From: Rhizophagus sp. LPA8_4_AMF
Taxonomy: Eukaryota > Glomeromycota > Glomeromycetes > Glomerales > Glomeraceae
Length of the DNA stretch: 27,292 nt
NCBI GenBank assembly: GCA_021464525.1
Contig: JADRCO010000736.1
Location: 1-27,292, forward strand
Direction of reading: 5' to 3'
In this document: positions 1 through 11,852 of the stretch, in pieces
Layout: each line of letters opens with the position of its first letter
Numbering within the stretch: the stretch's first letter is position 1
Position numbers and translations under genes: made by a program
Notes under the pieces: generated by a model
The model's database searches: none
What the model was told of the DNA's origin: nothing
What the model saw: the letters and a program-made list of their open reading frames with translations, nothing else

Positions 1-46
<46 letters not shown>
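1..46. repeat. 46-bp T homopolymer at window edge
   Basis: The window opens with an unbroken run of 46 T. On the minus strand this is a poly-A run lying about 80 bp downstream of the mL54 stop codon. It could be a genomic homopolymer, the tail of a retroposed sequence lying outside the window, or an inflated low-complexity assembly tract. Nothing in the window decides between these. Confidence 0.8.
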
Positions 47-47
<1 letters not shown>

Positions 48-124
48 TCATAATGTAAATAATTTCAGCATGACAAAAATAGATTATTAATAGCATTAAA
101 AGAAAATATGACATTCAAAAACAA

Positions 125-578
125 TTATTTCCTTCTGTTTCTATCAAAATTATTATTTTTGATTAATTGCCTCCTTTTTTCTTTATGATGTCGTCTTGAA
201 TGCTCATTGCTACGAAGTTGTTCATCTTTATCTAGTATTTCCCATAACCAATTAGGGTACTCTTCATCGGGTAAGGCTATAGGGTCCGCACCATCTTTAT
301 AAAAATTTAATCCTTTGAGGATTGTTCCTGCAGGTACTGAAGATGGGGTCCGTTGAATTTGCTGTTGAGATTTCAAATTTGATACTTTTTAATATAAAAA
401 CTAGTCAGTAATGTAAGATTTTTACAAAAAAACTATCGAGTTTAAAAAATAAAAAAAAAATAAAAAAAAAATTACCTGTAGAATAATTGGGTGTGTATGA
501 AAGTAAAAAGGGACAAAACTTTTTATTATTTGCTTTATAAAAACAAGAAACTCTCAATTTACTTAGAAACTTTATCAT
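125..578 (-). CDS. MRPL54: Mitochondrial large ribosomal subunit protein mL54 (yeast Mrpl37 family)
   Basis: Structural protein of the mitochondrial 54S large ribosomal subunit. Two exons, 578-476 and 384-125, with a phase-1 intron, give 120 residues. The first exon encodes a basic, Ser/Asn-rich leader starting MIKFLSKLRVS, as expected for a mitochondrial targeting sequence. The second carries the family hallmark PAGTILKGLNFYKDGADPI followed by DEEYPNWLWEILD, then a very basic tail rich in Arg, Lys and His. Length fits the family (about 100-140 residues). An upstream in-frame ATG at 638 would add 20 residues; I chose 578 because it gives a typical presequence and leaves room for the promoter shared with the divergent VPS23 gene. 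Note that yeast Mrpl37 is mL54 and is not the same as human MRPL37. Identification is strong from the DEEYPxWLW motif; the exact start is less certain. Confidence 0.88.
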
Positions 579-719
579 TTTTAAAAATTTGGTGCACGCG
601 CCAGTCCGAATAGAAATAATATACGTGTGACTTATCATGTGATATTGTCATTATAATGATATATATTAATGCTATCAAAAGTATCAAACGTGTATTAACG
701 TATTTAACATCTTTGAGCA
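579..719. promoter_or_regulatory. Compact bidirectional promoter region, mL54 / VPS23
   Basis: Only about 140 bp separate the two divergent start codons, so both promoters must lie here or overlap the 5' ends. The stretch is AT-rich with a TATATATTAAT run near 660-670 and a small GC-rich patch near 595-605. I see no clear named factor site. Confidence 0.5.
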
Positions 720-2914
720 ATGATGTCTCAACAAACTTTGGAACACCCGGAAGCTTTGGTTTTGAATAATATGACTGTTTATCCAAATCCAACAAATCCC
801 GATCTGAACAACACGCGCCTTTGGCTTCGCAATGCACTTGCAAATGTTCCGGTATTTTTCACCTTTTAATAATTCAGTTTACTTTCTTCCCGTTTTTTTT
901 TTTTCTTGCTTTAACGATTTGAACTTTCAGTATTTGCATCAAGATCGAGTATTTCGGGACGTTGATGCTACACTGGCAGTTTTTAAAGCATTGATTCCAA
1001 AAACTGATATCTACGGTAAGTAATTAAATCGTTTACTCGATTCTTTATATAACTTGAAGTTTTAAGGAGTTACGAGTTTATGTTGTGAATATAAATTCCA
1101 TTGTAAGTTACTACTTTTCGAAGGGATTCGGGATTACAACAGAAATATACAAAAGAATTAGAATTATTCTTCTGATTAGAATATTATAAGATCAAATTGA
1201 GATATATATGGGACCGAAGTCGTTTAATATAATTCTCACAATAGATATGTGATCTCAATTTCTTCAAGCCCACGACGATGGCACGGTTGAAGTTTTATTA
1301 TGTCTTTACGGAACCATTCCAATCACGTTTAGATCGACACCATATAATATTCCCGTAGCCTTTTGGATTCCAACGGACTATCCTATGGTACCTCCGATTG
1401 CATTCGTGGTTCCAACATCTAATATGTTAGTGAAAAAATCTCAACATGTTGATGTTAGCGGTCGTTGTTCTCACCCTTACCTAGAACATTGGAATCCGCC
1501 ACCACATAATGAGGTCTGTTTTAAACTGCGTATATTTCATCAAAGTTTATCATTAATTAAGAAGGCGTGAGATGCACAACAGATCTATTTCTGTGATAAA
1601 TTCCTTTGGATTATGTTATCTGACTGACAAATTTTTCTAAATTTTAATTTTACTGATATACTTTTTTTCTTTTCTTTATTTGATTTATGAAAATATAAAT
1701 TTTATAGGAATCCAATCTTGTTTCACTTTGTTCGCTTTTACAAAATATATTTGGTCAAAATCCACCTGTATATACTAGACCTACATCACAGCCATCACCA
1801 CCTGCACCTCCGCCACCTCCTCCATTGCTACAGCAACCTGTAAACGGAATACAACAACATTCACCTGTTCTTCGGGCATATTCTCCAACACCGCCTCCTT
1901 TACCACCTCCACCGCCATATCAACCTTCTTCAAACATGAATGTAAATAGACCGAGAAGTCATAGTTCCACTATTTCTCCCGTTCTACCAGCTTCACGTTA
2001 TGCAACAACGGTATTGGCAATTTTAATTTATTTAATCACTTTGTTAGTTTGTTTTTTTTTCATTTTTTACTAAAATTAAGAAATGGGAAAAAAATTTATT
2101 ACGAATAAAATGAAGTCACCGTTACCGACTAGAAGTTCTTCTTTACATCCACAAATTTCCAATGAATCTCAACTTTCTGTACCAAGTATACTTGATACAC
2201 CACCACTTCCTATCATTACTCCATCACCAGCTCCTTTACCAACAACTCAAAATCCAGAATTGGTAAAATTACAATCAATGGTTTACGATAAAGTAAAACA
2301 TAAATGTGAGGAATATGTTCAAAAATCGTCACCGGAGTTGAATAGGAATATGTCAATTGGTGAACATTTGAATCAAGATCAAGAACGTATTATTGAGGAA
2401 AGGAAACAATTGATTGAAAAGGATGCTAGAATAAAAGAGAAGACAGAAATTTTAAGGGGAAAAATTGCAGAAATTGATAAATTAATAGAACAAGCTAAGA
2501 ATATGCCTGAGGTGTCAGTTGATGATATTCTATGTGGAACCACTATAGTTTATAATCAGTTAAGTGTATTTTTATATTATTATTTATGAACAAATTAAAA
2601 TCGTCATATTTATCGATAAAATTTTGTTGTTTATTTATAGATTATTTGATTTAATAGCGGAAGACAATGCAATAGAAGATGCAACTTATTATTTAGGGAA
2701 AGCATTAAGCAGTGAGAAAATAGATTTGAATTCATACATGAAGGTAAATTTATATTTTATATTCTAAAAGTAAATTTTTTTTTAAGAATATATTTATTCA
2801 TATGTAATTATTATAAAGAATATTCGAACTCTTGCACGTGAACAATTTATGCGTAGAGCGTTGATTCAAAAGGTTCGTAGACAAGCTGGATTGGATAAAA
2901 TTAATAAGCCATGA
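720..2914 (+). CDS. VPS23: ESCRT-I subunit Vps23 / TSG101
   Basis: Ubiquitin-binding ESCRT-I subunit acting on endosomes in multivesicular-body sorting; in fungi it also links the arrestin Rim8/PalF to pH signalling. Seven exons (720-851, 931-1015, 1269-1513, 1708-2010, 2116-2558, 2641-2743, 2819-2914) give 468 residues. Residues about 1-150 form the UEV domain: GTIPITFRSTPYNIPVAFW, a PTSNM segment and NPPVYTRP match the human TSG101 peptide-binding groove (PYNIP, PTSSM, EPPVFSRP), and no E2 catalytic Cys is seen. A Pro/Ser/Gln-rich linker follows (about 160-300), then a charged coiled coil (about 335-385) and the C-terminal steadiness box with LFDLIAEDNAIEDATYYLG and a basic end. The exon 5 start at 2116 is chosen because it keeps phase; the nearer AG at 2082 would break the frame. 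A second ATG follows directly at 723. Length is near the usual 390-470. Confidence 0.95.
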
Positions 2915-3479
2915 TTTATAAGAACGAATGATAGGTTAGTGAACTCAAAAAATTCTAGATTCACAGAATAATGGGTCTTTTATTTTATTCAATAATATTA
3001 ATCTGATATATTTGGTTTAGAAGACTTGGATGATTAATTATTTGAATTTTATAAATAGCATTTTATTAGGTTGTAATCTAATATATATATGTATGTATTA
3101 ATTTCATTACAAAAATCATAACATTAAATTTAAGTTATTAAATTAGATCAATCGTGACTGTATTTTATTTAAAAATTTGTTTAATTATTTACATATCCGA
3201 AATGATTAAAAATATTCAAAATATTCGAAACTTATTTGACCGATTTTATCATGTAAATATATATAAAATCAAAATCAATTACAACAATTATATATGCTTC
3301 ATATTCTATAAGATGATTAAAAAATAGATTTTTTATTCTTATCATCATTATTGATCTCAAGAATAAATAAAGTAAATGAAAAAAGTTATTCTAAAGTTTT
3401 TAAAGTATAAATAGCTACAAGACATTCCTCTTCTACAATTTCGAAAATTTGGAATGCTGAGATTTGTTAAATGTAGTGT
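2915..3479. other. Convergent intergenic region VPS23 / AAR2
   Basis: 565 bp of very AT-rich DNA between two converging stop codons, expected to hold both 3' UTRs and poly-A sites. Several AATAAA-like strings occur, for example near 3362 on the plus strand. A (TA)n-like patch lies near 3080. No ORF or RNA gene is recognisable. Confidence 0.6.
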
Positions 3480-5118
3480 CTATTCGGTGCCAGGTAACTC
3501 CACTACAACCGGTGCATATTCTCCTTCTTCCTTCTCTTCTTCCTCTCGAGCTATTTCTTCGTCAACAATTTCCCAATTAAATCTTTGATTAAGAAAATCT
3601 CTAAATTTTTCAAATCGACGTCTTAAAGCATGTAACTTTTCTAAATTTTGTTGCGATATTGCATCTATTGACAATACTTCCAAAATATTTCGACGGAAAT
3701 TCTAAATTAAAAAAATAATATATTATATATATATATGGATTATCCCAGTTTATTACTTATATTACCTTTAATGCATGAGTTAAATAATTATTTTCAGTCA
3801 CTATATTATGAAAAAAATCTCGTGGACATTCTTCAAGTTGGTATTTTAATACATCTATAAAAAAATTAATGAATAAATTAATGAACAAATTACGACGCAT
3901 ACATCTTAAAAATATATTATACGTGTACCAAGAAAATCAGTAAATATTGTATCCACATATTTTTCTATCGCTTCTTGACATGAACAAATCAACTGGACTA
4001 TATTTTTCCATTGCATAAATCCTGCATAATTCTCTGCAATTAAGAAGCATGTAAAAGCTAATTGCAATTCTCCTAATAATTCCTTATGATCTAAATTTAA
4101 TAAATTTTTTTTAAAAAATATGCGTTTCACTCAAAAGAAAAAATATATATATATATAGACACACATATATACATACCATTATTGTAAACATTTTTAAATA
4201 AATCGGTTAAAAGCCAACTTTTATCTTGGCTATATTTTGTGACTTCTTGGCCTGTAGCACCAGGCCTCCAACTTTTTTTGAAGTCAAATTTTGTAAATAA
4301 AATCATATCATTTTCTTCATGTTTCAAATCATTTAATTTAAGTAACTCTTCTTCATCAACAGTAGATGATGAGACATTAGTTACTTTCCCTTCACGAGGT
4401 AATATAATAGAAATAAGACGAGGAGTTATAAAATTCGTTAAATGAACCCATTTTTGATAATTCGTAAATGGTGATAAGGGATAGGGTCCTAAAAATGGAT
4501 CAAATTGACGCATATCTTTAAATTAAGGAAAAAAAATTTTTTTTTTTAGAATCATTCTAGTTTTTATTAAAAAAAATTTACTTCTAAAAAAAATTACCCA
4601 ATTTTAATAGTTCATCCACCGGTTCATCTTTTTTAATATCCTCTAATGTACGATCCCAATATTTGATCACTATCTAAATTCAATTGATGTGAATTAAAGA
4701 TTTATATTCATAATTATCATAATAATAATAACTCACTTCCTTTGAATCATAAAATTTGAAAAATCCTGTTTTAAGTCCAGAAGTACCAGACTTATCTGAA
4801 GTACTAAATAAAAAGAAATTATTAAACAATACGCGTCTAAAATATGGTAGTAATTTTATATAATTGCCCATGACAAACCTATAATATACAAAATGTAAAC
4901 CGGGAGGAATAAGCTTCACTCCTTTAAACTTTGGTCCTATTTTCCAACAATTGTAATCTATGCCGAACTTAAACGCAAGGTAATACTCGTAAGTTTGTTA
5001 AGCGAAAAACAAATGTTACCCTAAAAAAATTAATGGAAACCTCCATTCCTTCGGGCGCGTTCAAGAAAAGCAAGAACGCGCCTTTATCGAATAAGGCTTG
5101 CGCCGTTTCTTGATCCAT
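3480..5118 (-). CDS. AAR2: AAR2, U5 snRNP assembly factor
   Basis: Chaperone-like splicing factor that binds Prp8 and holds U5 snRNP in its precursor form before Brr2 joins. Eight exons (5118-5041, 4967-4879, 4803-4737, 4673-4598, 4515-4177, 4090-3929, 3854-3766, 3701-3480) give 373 residues, close to human AAR2 (384). The N-terminal beta domain shows [20 protein letters not shown] followed by PPGLHFVYY. The middle carries DPFLGPYPL and [10 protein letters not shown]. The C-terminal helical domain has [19 protein letters not shown] and the typical final APVVVELPG, preceded by an acidic [10 protein letters not shown] stretch. Two introns use weak donors (GTTTCC, GTTTGT), but only these joins restore the conserved motifs. 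It lies in tandem upstream of nothing on its own strand except RPL12, 266 bp away. Very confident in identity; the weak-donor splices are inferred. Confidence 0.95.
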
Positions 5119-5384
5119 TAAAACAAGAAAATTGAATAATTTTACGGGCGAAATATCTCAGATTTCTGGTAATTTCTTGTGTTACATAACTAACGTTACA
5201 AATTCAAGTAATCTGTGATAAATTACATCATGTAAAAACATGATTTATTTATTTATACATTTTGTTTTTACATATTCAAAACCTATATAAAAAAAATTAT
5301 GATATAAATCACATTATTATTCTTCCATTTATTATATTTAAAAAGTTTATTTATATTAACTAAATATATAAAATTTTATTAAGT

Positions 5385-6303
5385 TTATTCGTCAGGAACT
5401 AATAATTTGATTCAATTGAATTAGAAAAATTTAAAATTTCTTTCTTATTAAATAATTTATTCTTAGATAATAATTTTTACCTTCAATTTCTCCACTTTCA
5501 ACTGAATCGCTAACATCTTTAGGAGATTGACTGCATAAAACAATAATTAGTATGTCAAAGCTAAGAAAAAAATAATAAAATAATACACAATAACATTTTC
5601 ACTTAAATAAATGCTAACCCATCAACAGTGCACCCAACACTATTACAAGTGCCCAAAATTTCTTTTACTGTTCCCTTGAGAGCTTTAGCAAAAGACTTGG
5701 GATGCATTTGACGAGCAATATCAATAACTTCATCCAAAGAAATATTTCCAGAATGTTTAATATTCTTTTCTTTCTTACGATCTCTTGGAGGTTCTTTAAG
5801 AGCTCTGATAACTAAAGATGAAGCGCTTGGTACTACGGAAACAGCAGCTTGACGATTTTGAATTGTCAATTTAACTGTGACACGTAAACCCTTCCAATCG
5901 GCTGTAGCCTTAGCAATGTCTTCACCGACCTTTTTGGGAGCCTTTATTTTGAAAGATAATAATTTAATTATCAGTGATCTTATATTTAATTTTTAACGAT
6001 GTCGTCTATCATTATTGTTGATATTATTTAAATTCTATTAAAATTAAAAATCAATCAATTGCTCCAAAAAGATCATGATTAATTAAAAAAAAAAAATATT
6101 AAAGATATACCAAACCAAGAGGACCAATTTTAGGAGCGAGGGAACTGGAAGCACCAACTTCACCACCAGTAGCTCGAAGATAAACTAAGAATTATTTTTT
6201 TATATTATCAGTTTTATCTTTCTAAATTCACTTCCATCTTATTAATCAAATTCTAATATACTTAACTAATCTTCACTTCATTTGGATCGATCTTGGGTGC
6301 CAT
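5385..6303 (-). CDS. RPL12: 60S ribosomal protein L12 (uL11)
   Basis: Protein of the GTPase-associated centre at the base of the ribosomal P stalk. Five exons (6303-6267, 6184-6111, 5941-5619, 5530-5481, 5398-5385) give 165 residues, exactly the human length. It begins [20 protein letters not shown], continues [20 protein letters not shown], and has [31 protein letters not shown] and the C-terminal [12 protein letters not shown] of the rRNA-binding domain. It ends SGEIEVPDE. The last exon codes only four whole residues plus part of one. The gene is divergent from Asterix and the 158-bp gap carries a TCACGTGA palindrome, which is a candidate shared regulatory site. Confidence 0.97.
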
Positions 6304-6461
6304 TTGTTGAGTATTCTTCTTACCAACGGCCAAAAAGAGGAAGATCTAAAAATTTCTTTTAAAAAATTTTATATTCGAATTTGTGAAACCTAATTGATCT
6401 CACGTGATCAAATTAAACTGTAAAACTTTACTCGTTCTTTTTTTTACTTAGTACAATAAAG
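6304..6461. promoter_or_regulatory. Bidirectional promoter RPL12 / Asterix with TCACGTGA at 6400-6407
   Basis: The 158 bp between divergent start codons contain the 8-bp palindrome TCACGTGA, the classic bHLH (Cbf1/USF-type) E-box. Cbf1 is a known regulator of ribosomal protein genes in some yeasts such as Candida albicans. A pyrimidine-rich run (TTCTTTTTTTTTACTTAG) lies just before the Asterix ATG and could be a 5' UTR splice acceptor or initiator region. The factor assignment is inference. Confidence 0.5.
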
Positions 6462-6999
6462 ATGTCAACAACTTCAGATCCAAAACGTCCCAATGCAATC
6501 GTTCAATATACACCCCCAGTAAAACATATTGATGAAATTGATCCTGATCTTTATGGAACATTTTCACTAATATTAAGTAAGTTTATATAAATCATACAAT
6601 TATTTATATTTTTTGTTAACTTAAAATAACGTTAATATAGGCACCGTGGGTTTAATTTTTAAGGTAAGAAGTATATTAATTTTTCTAATATTGTAAGATC
6701 TTTATTCTGATTATTTCATTTAATTAGATAAAATGGTCATCTTGGGCAGCATTCATTTTTGGAATTATTTCTATAACAAATGAGAGAGCTTCCGATCAAG
6801 ATCCAAATGCCGGACGTACCTCTTTTACTAGTCTTTTGTAATTATGCGACTTATAAAATTTTTTATAAAACGGATTAAAGTCGACCTATCTAATTCGAAT
6901 GTTCTCTTTTTCAGGTTTTCTACCTCTGGATTGGCTATTAATTATATGTACCTGTTTATGGGAATACCTGGTCCAACGAGTCAATCAGATAAATCATAA
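6462..6999 (+). CDS. WDR83OS: Asterix / WDR83OS, PAT complex subunit (ER membrane protein)
   Basis: Small ER membrane protein; with CCDC47 it forms the PAT intramembrane chaperone complex that helps multipass proteins fold at the translocon. Four exons (6462-6576, 6641-6663, 6728-6837, 6915-6999) give 110 residues, matching the family (about 100-110). The start reads MSTTSDPKRPNAIVQY, like the human DPRRPNKVLRY motif. Three hydrophobic stretches follow, with IKWSSWAAF matching the family KLKWCAWVAV segment, then a loop ITNERASDQDPN matching FANSRSSEDT, and a last helix SGLAINYMYLFMG. The second exon is only 23 nt. It converges on VPS1 (480 bp between stops). Confidence 0.92.
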
Positions 7000-7479
7000 A
7001 TCTTAATTTATTCAGAATTATTATTAATTTAATTTAATAAAATAAAATAAATAGAATTTTTTTTACGTTAATTATTAATTTTACATGATTCACACGAATT
7101 GTATTTATCGTTATAAAAAACGACTTGTTTATTTTATTTATACAGAAAGACACGTATGCTTATCCAGATATTGTAATAATAAAAAATCTATATTTATAAA
7201 CAATCAGAAATATTATAAATAAGTTAACAATCTACCTAAATAACACATAAATTACTTTATATAATCTGAAATTTTAAAGAAACGTTTCCCCCCATATATT
7301 AAATAGACCTTTTACCCGTTTACAATACTTTACTTTTTTTCCCTACACCGCCGTTAATAAAAATAAATTCACCTAAAAACTTTTGATGTCTCAGAGACTT
7401 AGACAGCAGATACAATCTAAAAGATTTATTACATTTAAATTTGTTATTAAATAATAAATATAACAGATTAAAAACATTT
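7000..7479. other. Convergent intergenic region Asterix / VPS1
   Basis: 480 bp, extremely AT-rich. An AATAAAATAAAATAAATAG string about 35 bp after the Asterix stop is a likely poly-A signal cluster for that gene. A pyrimidine-rich segment lies at 7285-7350. I see no ORF or RNA gene. Confidence 0.55.
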
Positions 7480-10400
7480 TCAAAAATTACTCATTATTAC
7501 CTCATCAGCCTTTTGTAAAGCTTCAATCATTTTCTTACATTCTTTACGTCTTTGTTGTGTAAATTCACTTTCCTTAAGTAACTCGTCCAAAACGTCTGCT
7601 TTGTATAATTCTTGTAATAATTCACGTTGAAGTTCTTCCTTTGCGTGATAAACAAGATTAAGCATGATCGCTTTTGGCACCATGTCTACAAGAGTTTTCT
7701 TCACGATATTATAATATGATTGAATAAGTATTTCTAAAGTAAGATATTATTAAAAAAAAAAAAATTTTAATATAAAATATTAAACATTATTCTTCTAATA
7801 TTAAAATGTTACTTACTAATCACTTCCGTTTCCATAATTTCACGTTCGGAAAGGTTTCCAGTAGCTTTAAGAACTGGCGGTGGCTAATAGTAAAAAAAAA
7901 AAAAATTATTATTATATCAAAAATATTATGACAAAAATTATAAATTTAATTAATAGATCTATACCGCATCCATAACACCTGGCTTTTTCTTTTTTGAACC
8001 AGTAAAGAAACTTCCAAAGAATCCTGTGTTAGCAGGTTCGGGCTCAGCTAATGGATTTATAAGTGTGTTCAAAGTATTTCGCTTATTATCAGCAGGATTT
8101 ATTGGTTTAGGATTTAATTTTTCGTTAATAACCGTCATAGCTGTATGACCGTTTATAAAGTCAGGATGTCCCGTGTTTATATAACTCGCCTCCATACTAT
8201 GAATTAAATTATAAATTTAGTAATTTATACATAAAAAAATTTGCGGTTATGGCTATTTGAATAACTTACGCTACAAGATCCTGAACAAGTTTATTTGTTG
8301 GTATCATGGACTTTTTATAAAAATTGATTACAACAGAGTTAAATTTCTCTTTTAAACTCGGGAATCGTTTGTACACCTAAATCATAAAATATTTAGAATT
8401 TAATAATTGAGATAAAACATCACGCTAATTCAGTAGGCGAAATATTAGTATTTACCGGTTTCTGCAACAGTTGACCTAAAATGCGGACCAATTCGTCATA
8501 AACTAAAGTTGCACATTTCAAACTTGGTTCTTCAAGACGTTTTATTTGATTCTTAATTATGACTTCGAATGCAGTAGTAGCGACGAATAGAGCTGGAGAG
8601 GATCCCTATTTAGTAAAGACAAAGTTGTTAGATCGTGCCTAAACGGTATTTTTCACTCCAGTATCAATTCGATTAAAAATTAACATTTTGAACTACAATA
8701 TAATACTAAATACAACTCAGTTACCGAGGAATTATAGAGAATTGTCCTAATATCAACATCTTTCACTTGATCAAAAGGATCTATTGTTTTTACACCATTT
8801 GAATAAACTTCATGGAACACAAAGCTTATACGCGCACCGCCTGCTAATTCGAATGAAGATAACTCGTTGGAATTTCCATCAATTATAGTGCGGAATTCTG
8901 AACAAAATTCGGTGATTATATTTAGAACGAGATTTGCATGATTATGGCCACCATCGTCTATTGGATCACCAAGCGTTAACAATTCATTTTGGTATTTCAA
9001 TAATGCCGCTTGAATTTTAGCTTTAATTTCAGGAAGCGTAGTGCGAATATGATGCATAAGTATCTAAGATTAGGAAAAACATATTTAACAAACACAAAAT
9101 TAATTATTAGTGGAACAACAGAGGCTAAAAAAATAATATATACCATATTCAATTTACGAGCAAGGAATGGTGTACCACAATACTGTGCTTTGCTCTTATA
9201 CGCTGGGTGATCTTCGAAGAATTTACGTTCATTTTCCAAAGCAGATGAAATGGCTTTTTTAGTTTCAATATCCTTTTGACCACGATTTACCACGGGTACA
9301 TAACCTACGTGAAAAGAAATATTTACGATAATTAGAAATTTATAATGAACATTTTATGATAATTTAGTAGCCTTAATTAAGTAAAGGTAATCTAATCTAA
9401 CAAGCTAAGGAAGAGAAGGTAAAAAGTACAATAATCCTACCAAGTCGTAAAGGAATAATACGCCCGGCCAAGATGTCTACAACATCTGTTCCTTGATCCC
9501 TATAATAAAAAAGATATTTATAGTCAATAAATAATATACGAATATATAACTTGAATAAGATAAATTCAAAACCTTACATAAGATCAACTTTTGTAAGAAC
9601 ACCAATAGTTCGTGTTCCTAAAAAAAATTTAAATAAGTTAAAAATATTAAATATTTAGTAATATAACATTTTAATCAATATTTACCTTCAGGATCAACTT
9701 CACGAGCCATTTTCAAACCATCTGAATTTGCTAAATCAGAATTGGCTGGTGTAACTGCGAGAATGATAGAATTTGGTTTAGTGATATACTTCAATATCAT
9801 TTCACGAATCTGCTTTTCGATATCTTTCGGTTGATCACCAACAGGAACCTAAAAATTTGTTATAGAGTATATAAATAATATAAAGTTAATTCAAATTAAA
9901 AGAACTCGGATTTAGATGTCTAAATCATACCTTTGTAAGACCGGGCAAGTCGACAAGAGTTAATGTGAGCACATTAGGAGAGTATACTCTTAAATTGATG
10001 GGTTGTGAAGAAATACCTATACAGCGGAAGTAATAATATGTTATATAACGCGTTAATTTAAAAAATGTTACAAAATACATATTATTCTTTTTTAAATTAA
10101 GAGTCAATAAACAACTAACCGGCATTTTTTCCAGTTTTCAATTCAGTGTCCTTTACAATCTCTTCTCGAATTTTATCAAAATCATAAAATTTTTGACCGG
10201 GAATATGTAAAAATTCACCCCATTCATCACCTTCTTTTGAATCTAAAAAAAGGTTAAAAAAAATTAATAATCAAATAATTGGAATATTAATAAAGATTAA
10301 TGATCGCTTACCTTTAGGCTTAGTAGCTTTAGTTACACCATTTGGTTTAGGAGTTTCACCATTTGTTTTAGGAGTATCATTATTTGGTGTTTCATTTGCC

Positions 10401-10787
10401 GGGCGATTAATAAGTTGTAAGACCTTTTTGATAAAAAAGTAAAATATTAATTTAAGTGACCTTTCCAATAATATAAATTCTTTTTAATTACTAAAAGATG
10501 ATAATAAAACTTAATAAATTTAATATGATATACCAAAGGTCTTCGAGTAACAATTCCTGTTCCTCTAGGTAAAAAGTCACGACCAACAATATTTTCTAAA
10601 ACGGAACTTTTACCACTCGATTGTGAACCAATAACTATAATCTGTGGTAAATCTACCGGGTTCTGAACGCCAACAGTAGCAAAAGCGTCCTGAAGTTTAT
10701 TAACTGTAAGAGTATTAAATAAAATTCGTTGAATAAACACAGTAGCATTACACTTATAATACCTGTTTTAATTAAGGCAACGTCCAT
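7480..10787 (-). CDS. VPS1: Vps1, dynamin-family GTPase
   Basis: Large GTPase that drives membrane scission in Golgi/endosome/vacuole traffic and peroxisome fission. Fifteen exons (10787-10763, 10703-10534, 10423-10312, 10242-10120, 10016-9931, 9848-9686, 9617-9578, 9499-9441, 9304-9144, 9063-8725, 8605-8456, 8376-8270, 8196-7965, 7883-7817, 7733-7480) give 695 residues; yeast Vps1 has 704. G1 is GSQSSGKSS (about 34-42), the G2 region is [12 protein letters not shown]3 is DLPG (166-169) and G4 is TKVD (235-238). The GTPase domain contains the Vps1-specific insert, here a short Thr/Asn/Pro/Lys-rich stretch. Stalk motifs such as [17 protein letters not shown] and [17 protein letters not shown] follow. 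Insert B carries [16 protein letters not shown], typical of Vps1 and not of Dnm1. The GED ends [14 protein letters not shown]. All catalytic motifs are intact. The 7-residue-like first exon (25 nt) is short but needed for the conserved MD...VNKLQDAF start. Confidence 0.97.
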
Positions 10788-11072
10788 TGATTAAGTCTAT
10801 ATATTCTGGTGAACTTTATTTTTTATTAAACGGCACAGGTAAAAAAAGTTAAAGGATCAATGGCAAAGTTGCTTACTTTATAAATAACTTTGACTAAAAC
10901 AGTAATATCCCCTCCTCGACCCTTTTATGAAACCAGGTGTAAATAAAACTGGTTTTCCGAGTTTCTAATCTAGCCAATCACGCCAAGACCTTAAGAACTT
11001 CTAACTTTTCAGCCCTATGATGATTAGGCTGATTTACAATATCGTGATTTTAATCGTCTGGGTGGAAGAATT

Positions 11073-11080
11073 TCACGTGA
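11073..11080. promoter_or_regulatory. TCACGTGA E-box upstream of VPS1
   Basis: Perfect 8-bp palindrome 286 bp upstream of the VPS1 start codon. It matches the Cbf1/bHLH consensus and the site in the RPL12/Asterix promoter. Function is inferred from the motif only. Confidence 0.4.
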
Positions 11081-11109
11081 GGTGATAATGAGATAATCAT
11101 AAGGATATC

Positions 11110-11138
11110 TTTTTTTTTTTTTTAAAAAAAAAAAAAAA
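11110..11138. repeat. T14-A15 symmetric homopolymer tract
   Basis: Fourteen T followed directly by fifteen A, a perfect self-complementary tract. It is the longest of six similar TnAn tracts in this window, most of the others lying in introns. Such rigid tracts are known to disfavour nucleosomes; that role here is inference. Confidence 0.7.
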
Positions 11139-11852
11139 CCTTCTTCAATCCATTTTCATAAAGTGATTGTAAAAGTAGAATTAAATTTAGTGTTAAACAT
11201 GGTATAATGATTGAAATAGTTGGGCTGTATTTTTGACTATATTATATAGCAAAAAATTCAAATCTGGTTATCATTTGGCGAAGGTAGTACTTTAGTATTT
11301 TTTATTCAAATAATAATTTTATCTTATAAGCTCTCAAATAGACAACGAAATGTGAATTGTCAACTAGTTCAAGATATATCTAGCAATTGTCTATGGATAA
11401 TTAATATTTTATAAATTCGTTGTTAGTTTGAATCGTAAATAAACCGGCTAATGAACTTGTGTTATTAAGGTAAGGATTTTTAATTGCGTGAAAATTTAAA
11501 AAATTATTATTTTTTATTTTTTTTGACTGGAATGATATAATTCGAATCAAACGTTGAAAATGATGATACAACATAAGAGTCAAGCTCTGATCGAAGAATT
11601 CTTTGCTGATGTTAAAATATGAACAATCCAAATCTGACAACGAATGAATTTATTTCACACATTCTTGATTAGTTTTAATACGAATCTTCTTTAATTCATT
11701 AACTAATCTTGTATTGCACTCTTTTTTTTTCATGATATATGTATTTGTACAGATAACAGTTTCATTTATGATGGATTAATATCGTAAAAATATATTAATT
11801 ATGTTAACTGCCGGGCAACTCTAAATCGAACAATTTTAATATAAAATGGAAG

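Noticed and set aside
4239-4445. Plus-strand ORF inside AAR2 exon 5
   Set aside because: Shadow of the conserved AAR2 reading frame on the opposite strand.
9010-9210. Plus-strand ORF opposite VPS1
   Set aside because: Antisense shadow covering VPS1 exon 9-10 and the intron between.
7480-10787. Calling the dynamin gene DNM1 (mitochondrial fission)
   Set aside because: Insert B with [16 protein letters not shown] and the C-terminus [13 protein letters not shown] are characteristic of Vps1, and the GTPase-domain insert position also fits Vps1.
11401-11640. 79-codon minus-strand ORF
   Set aside because: Compositionally AT-driven, ends in a poly-A/T coded Lys/Asn stretch, no motif or splice context.
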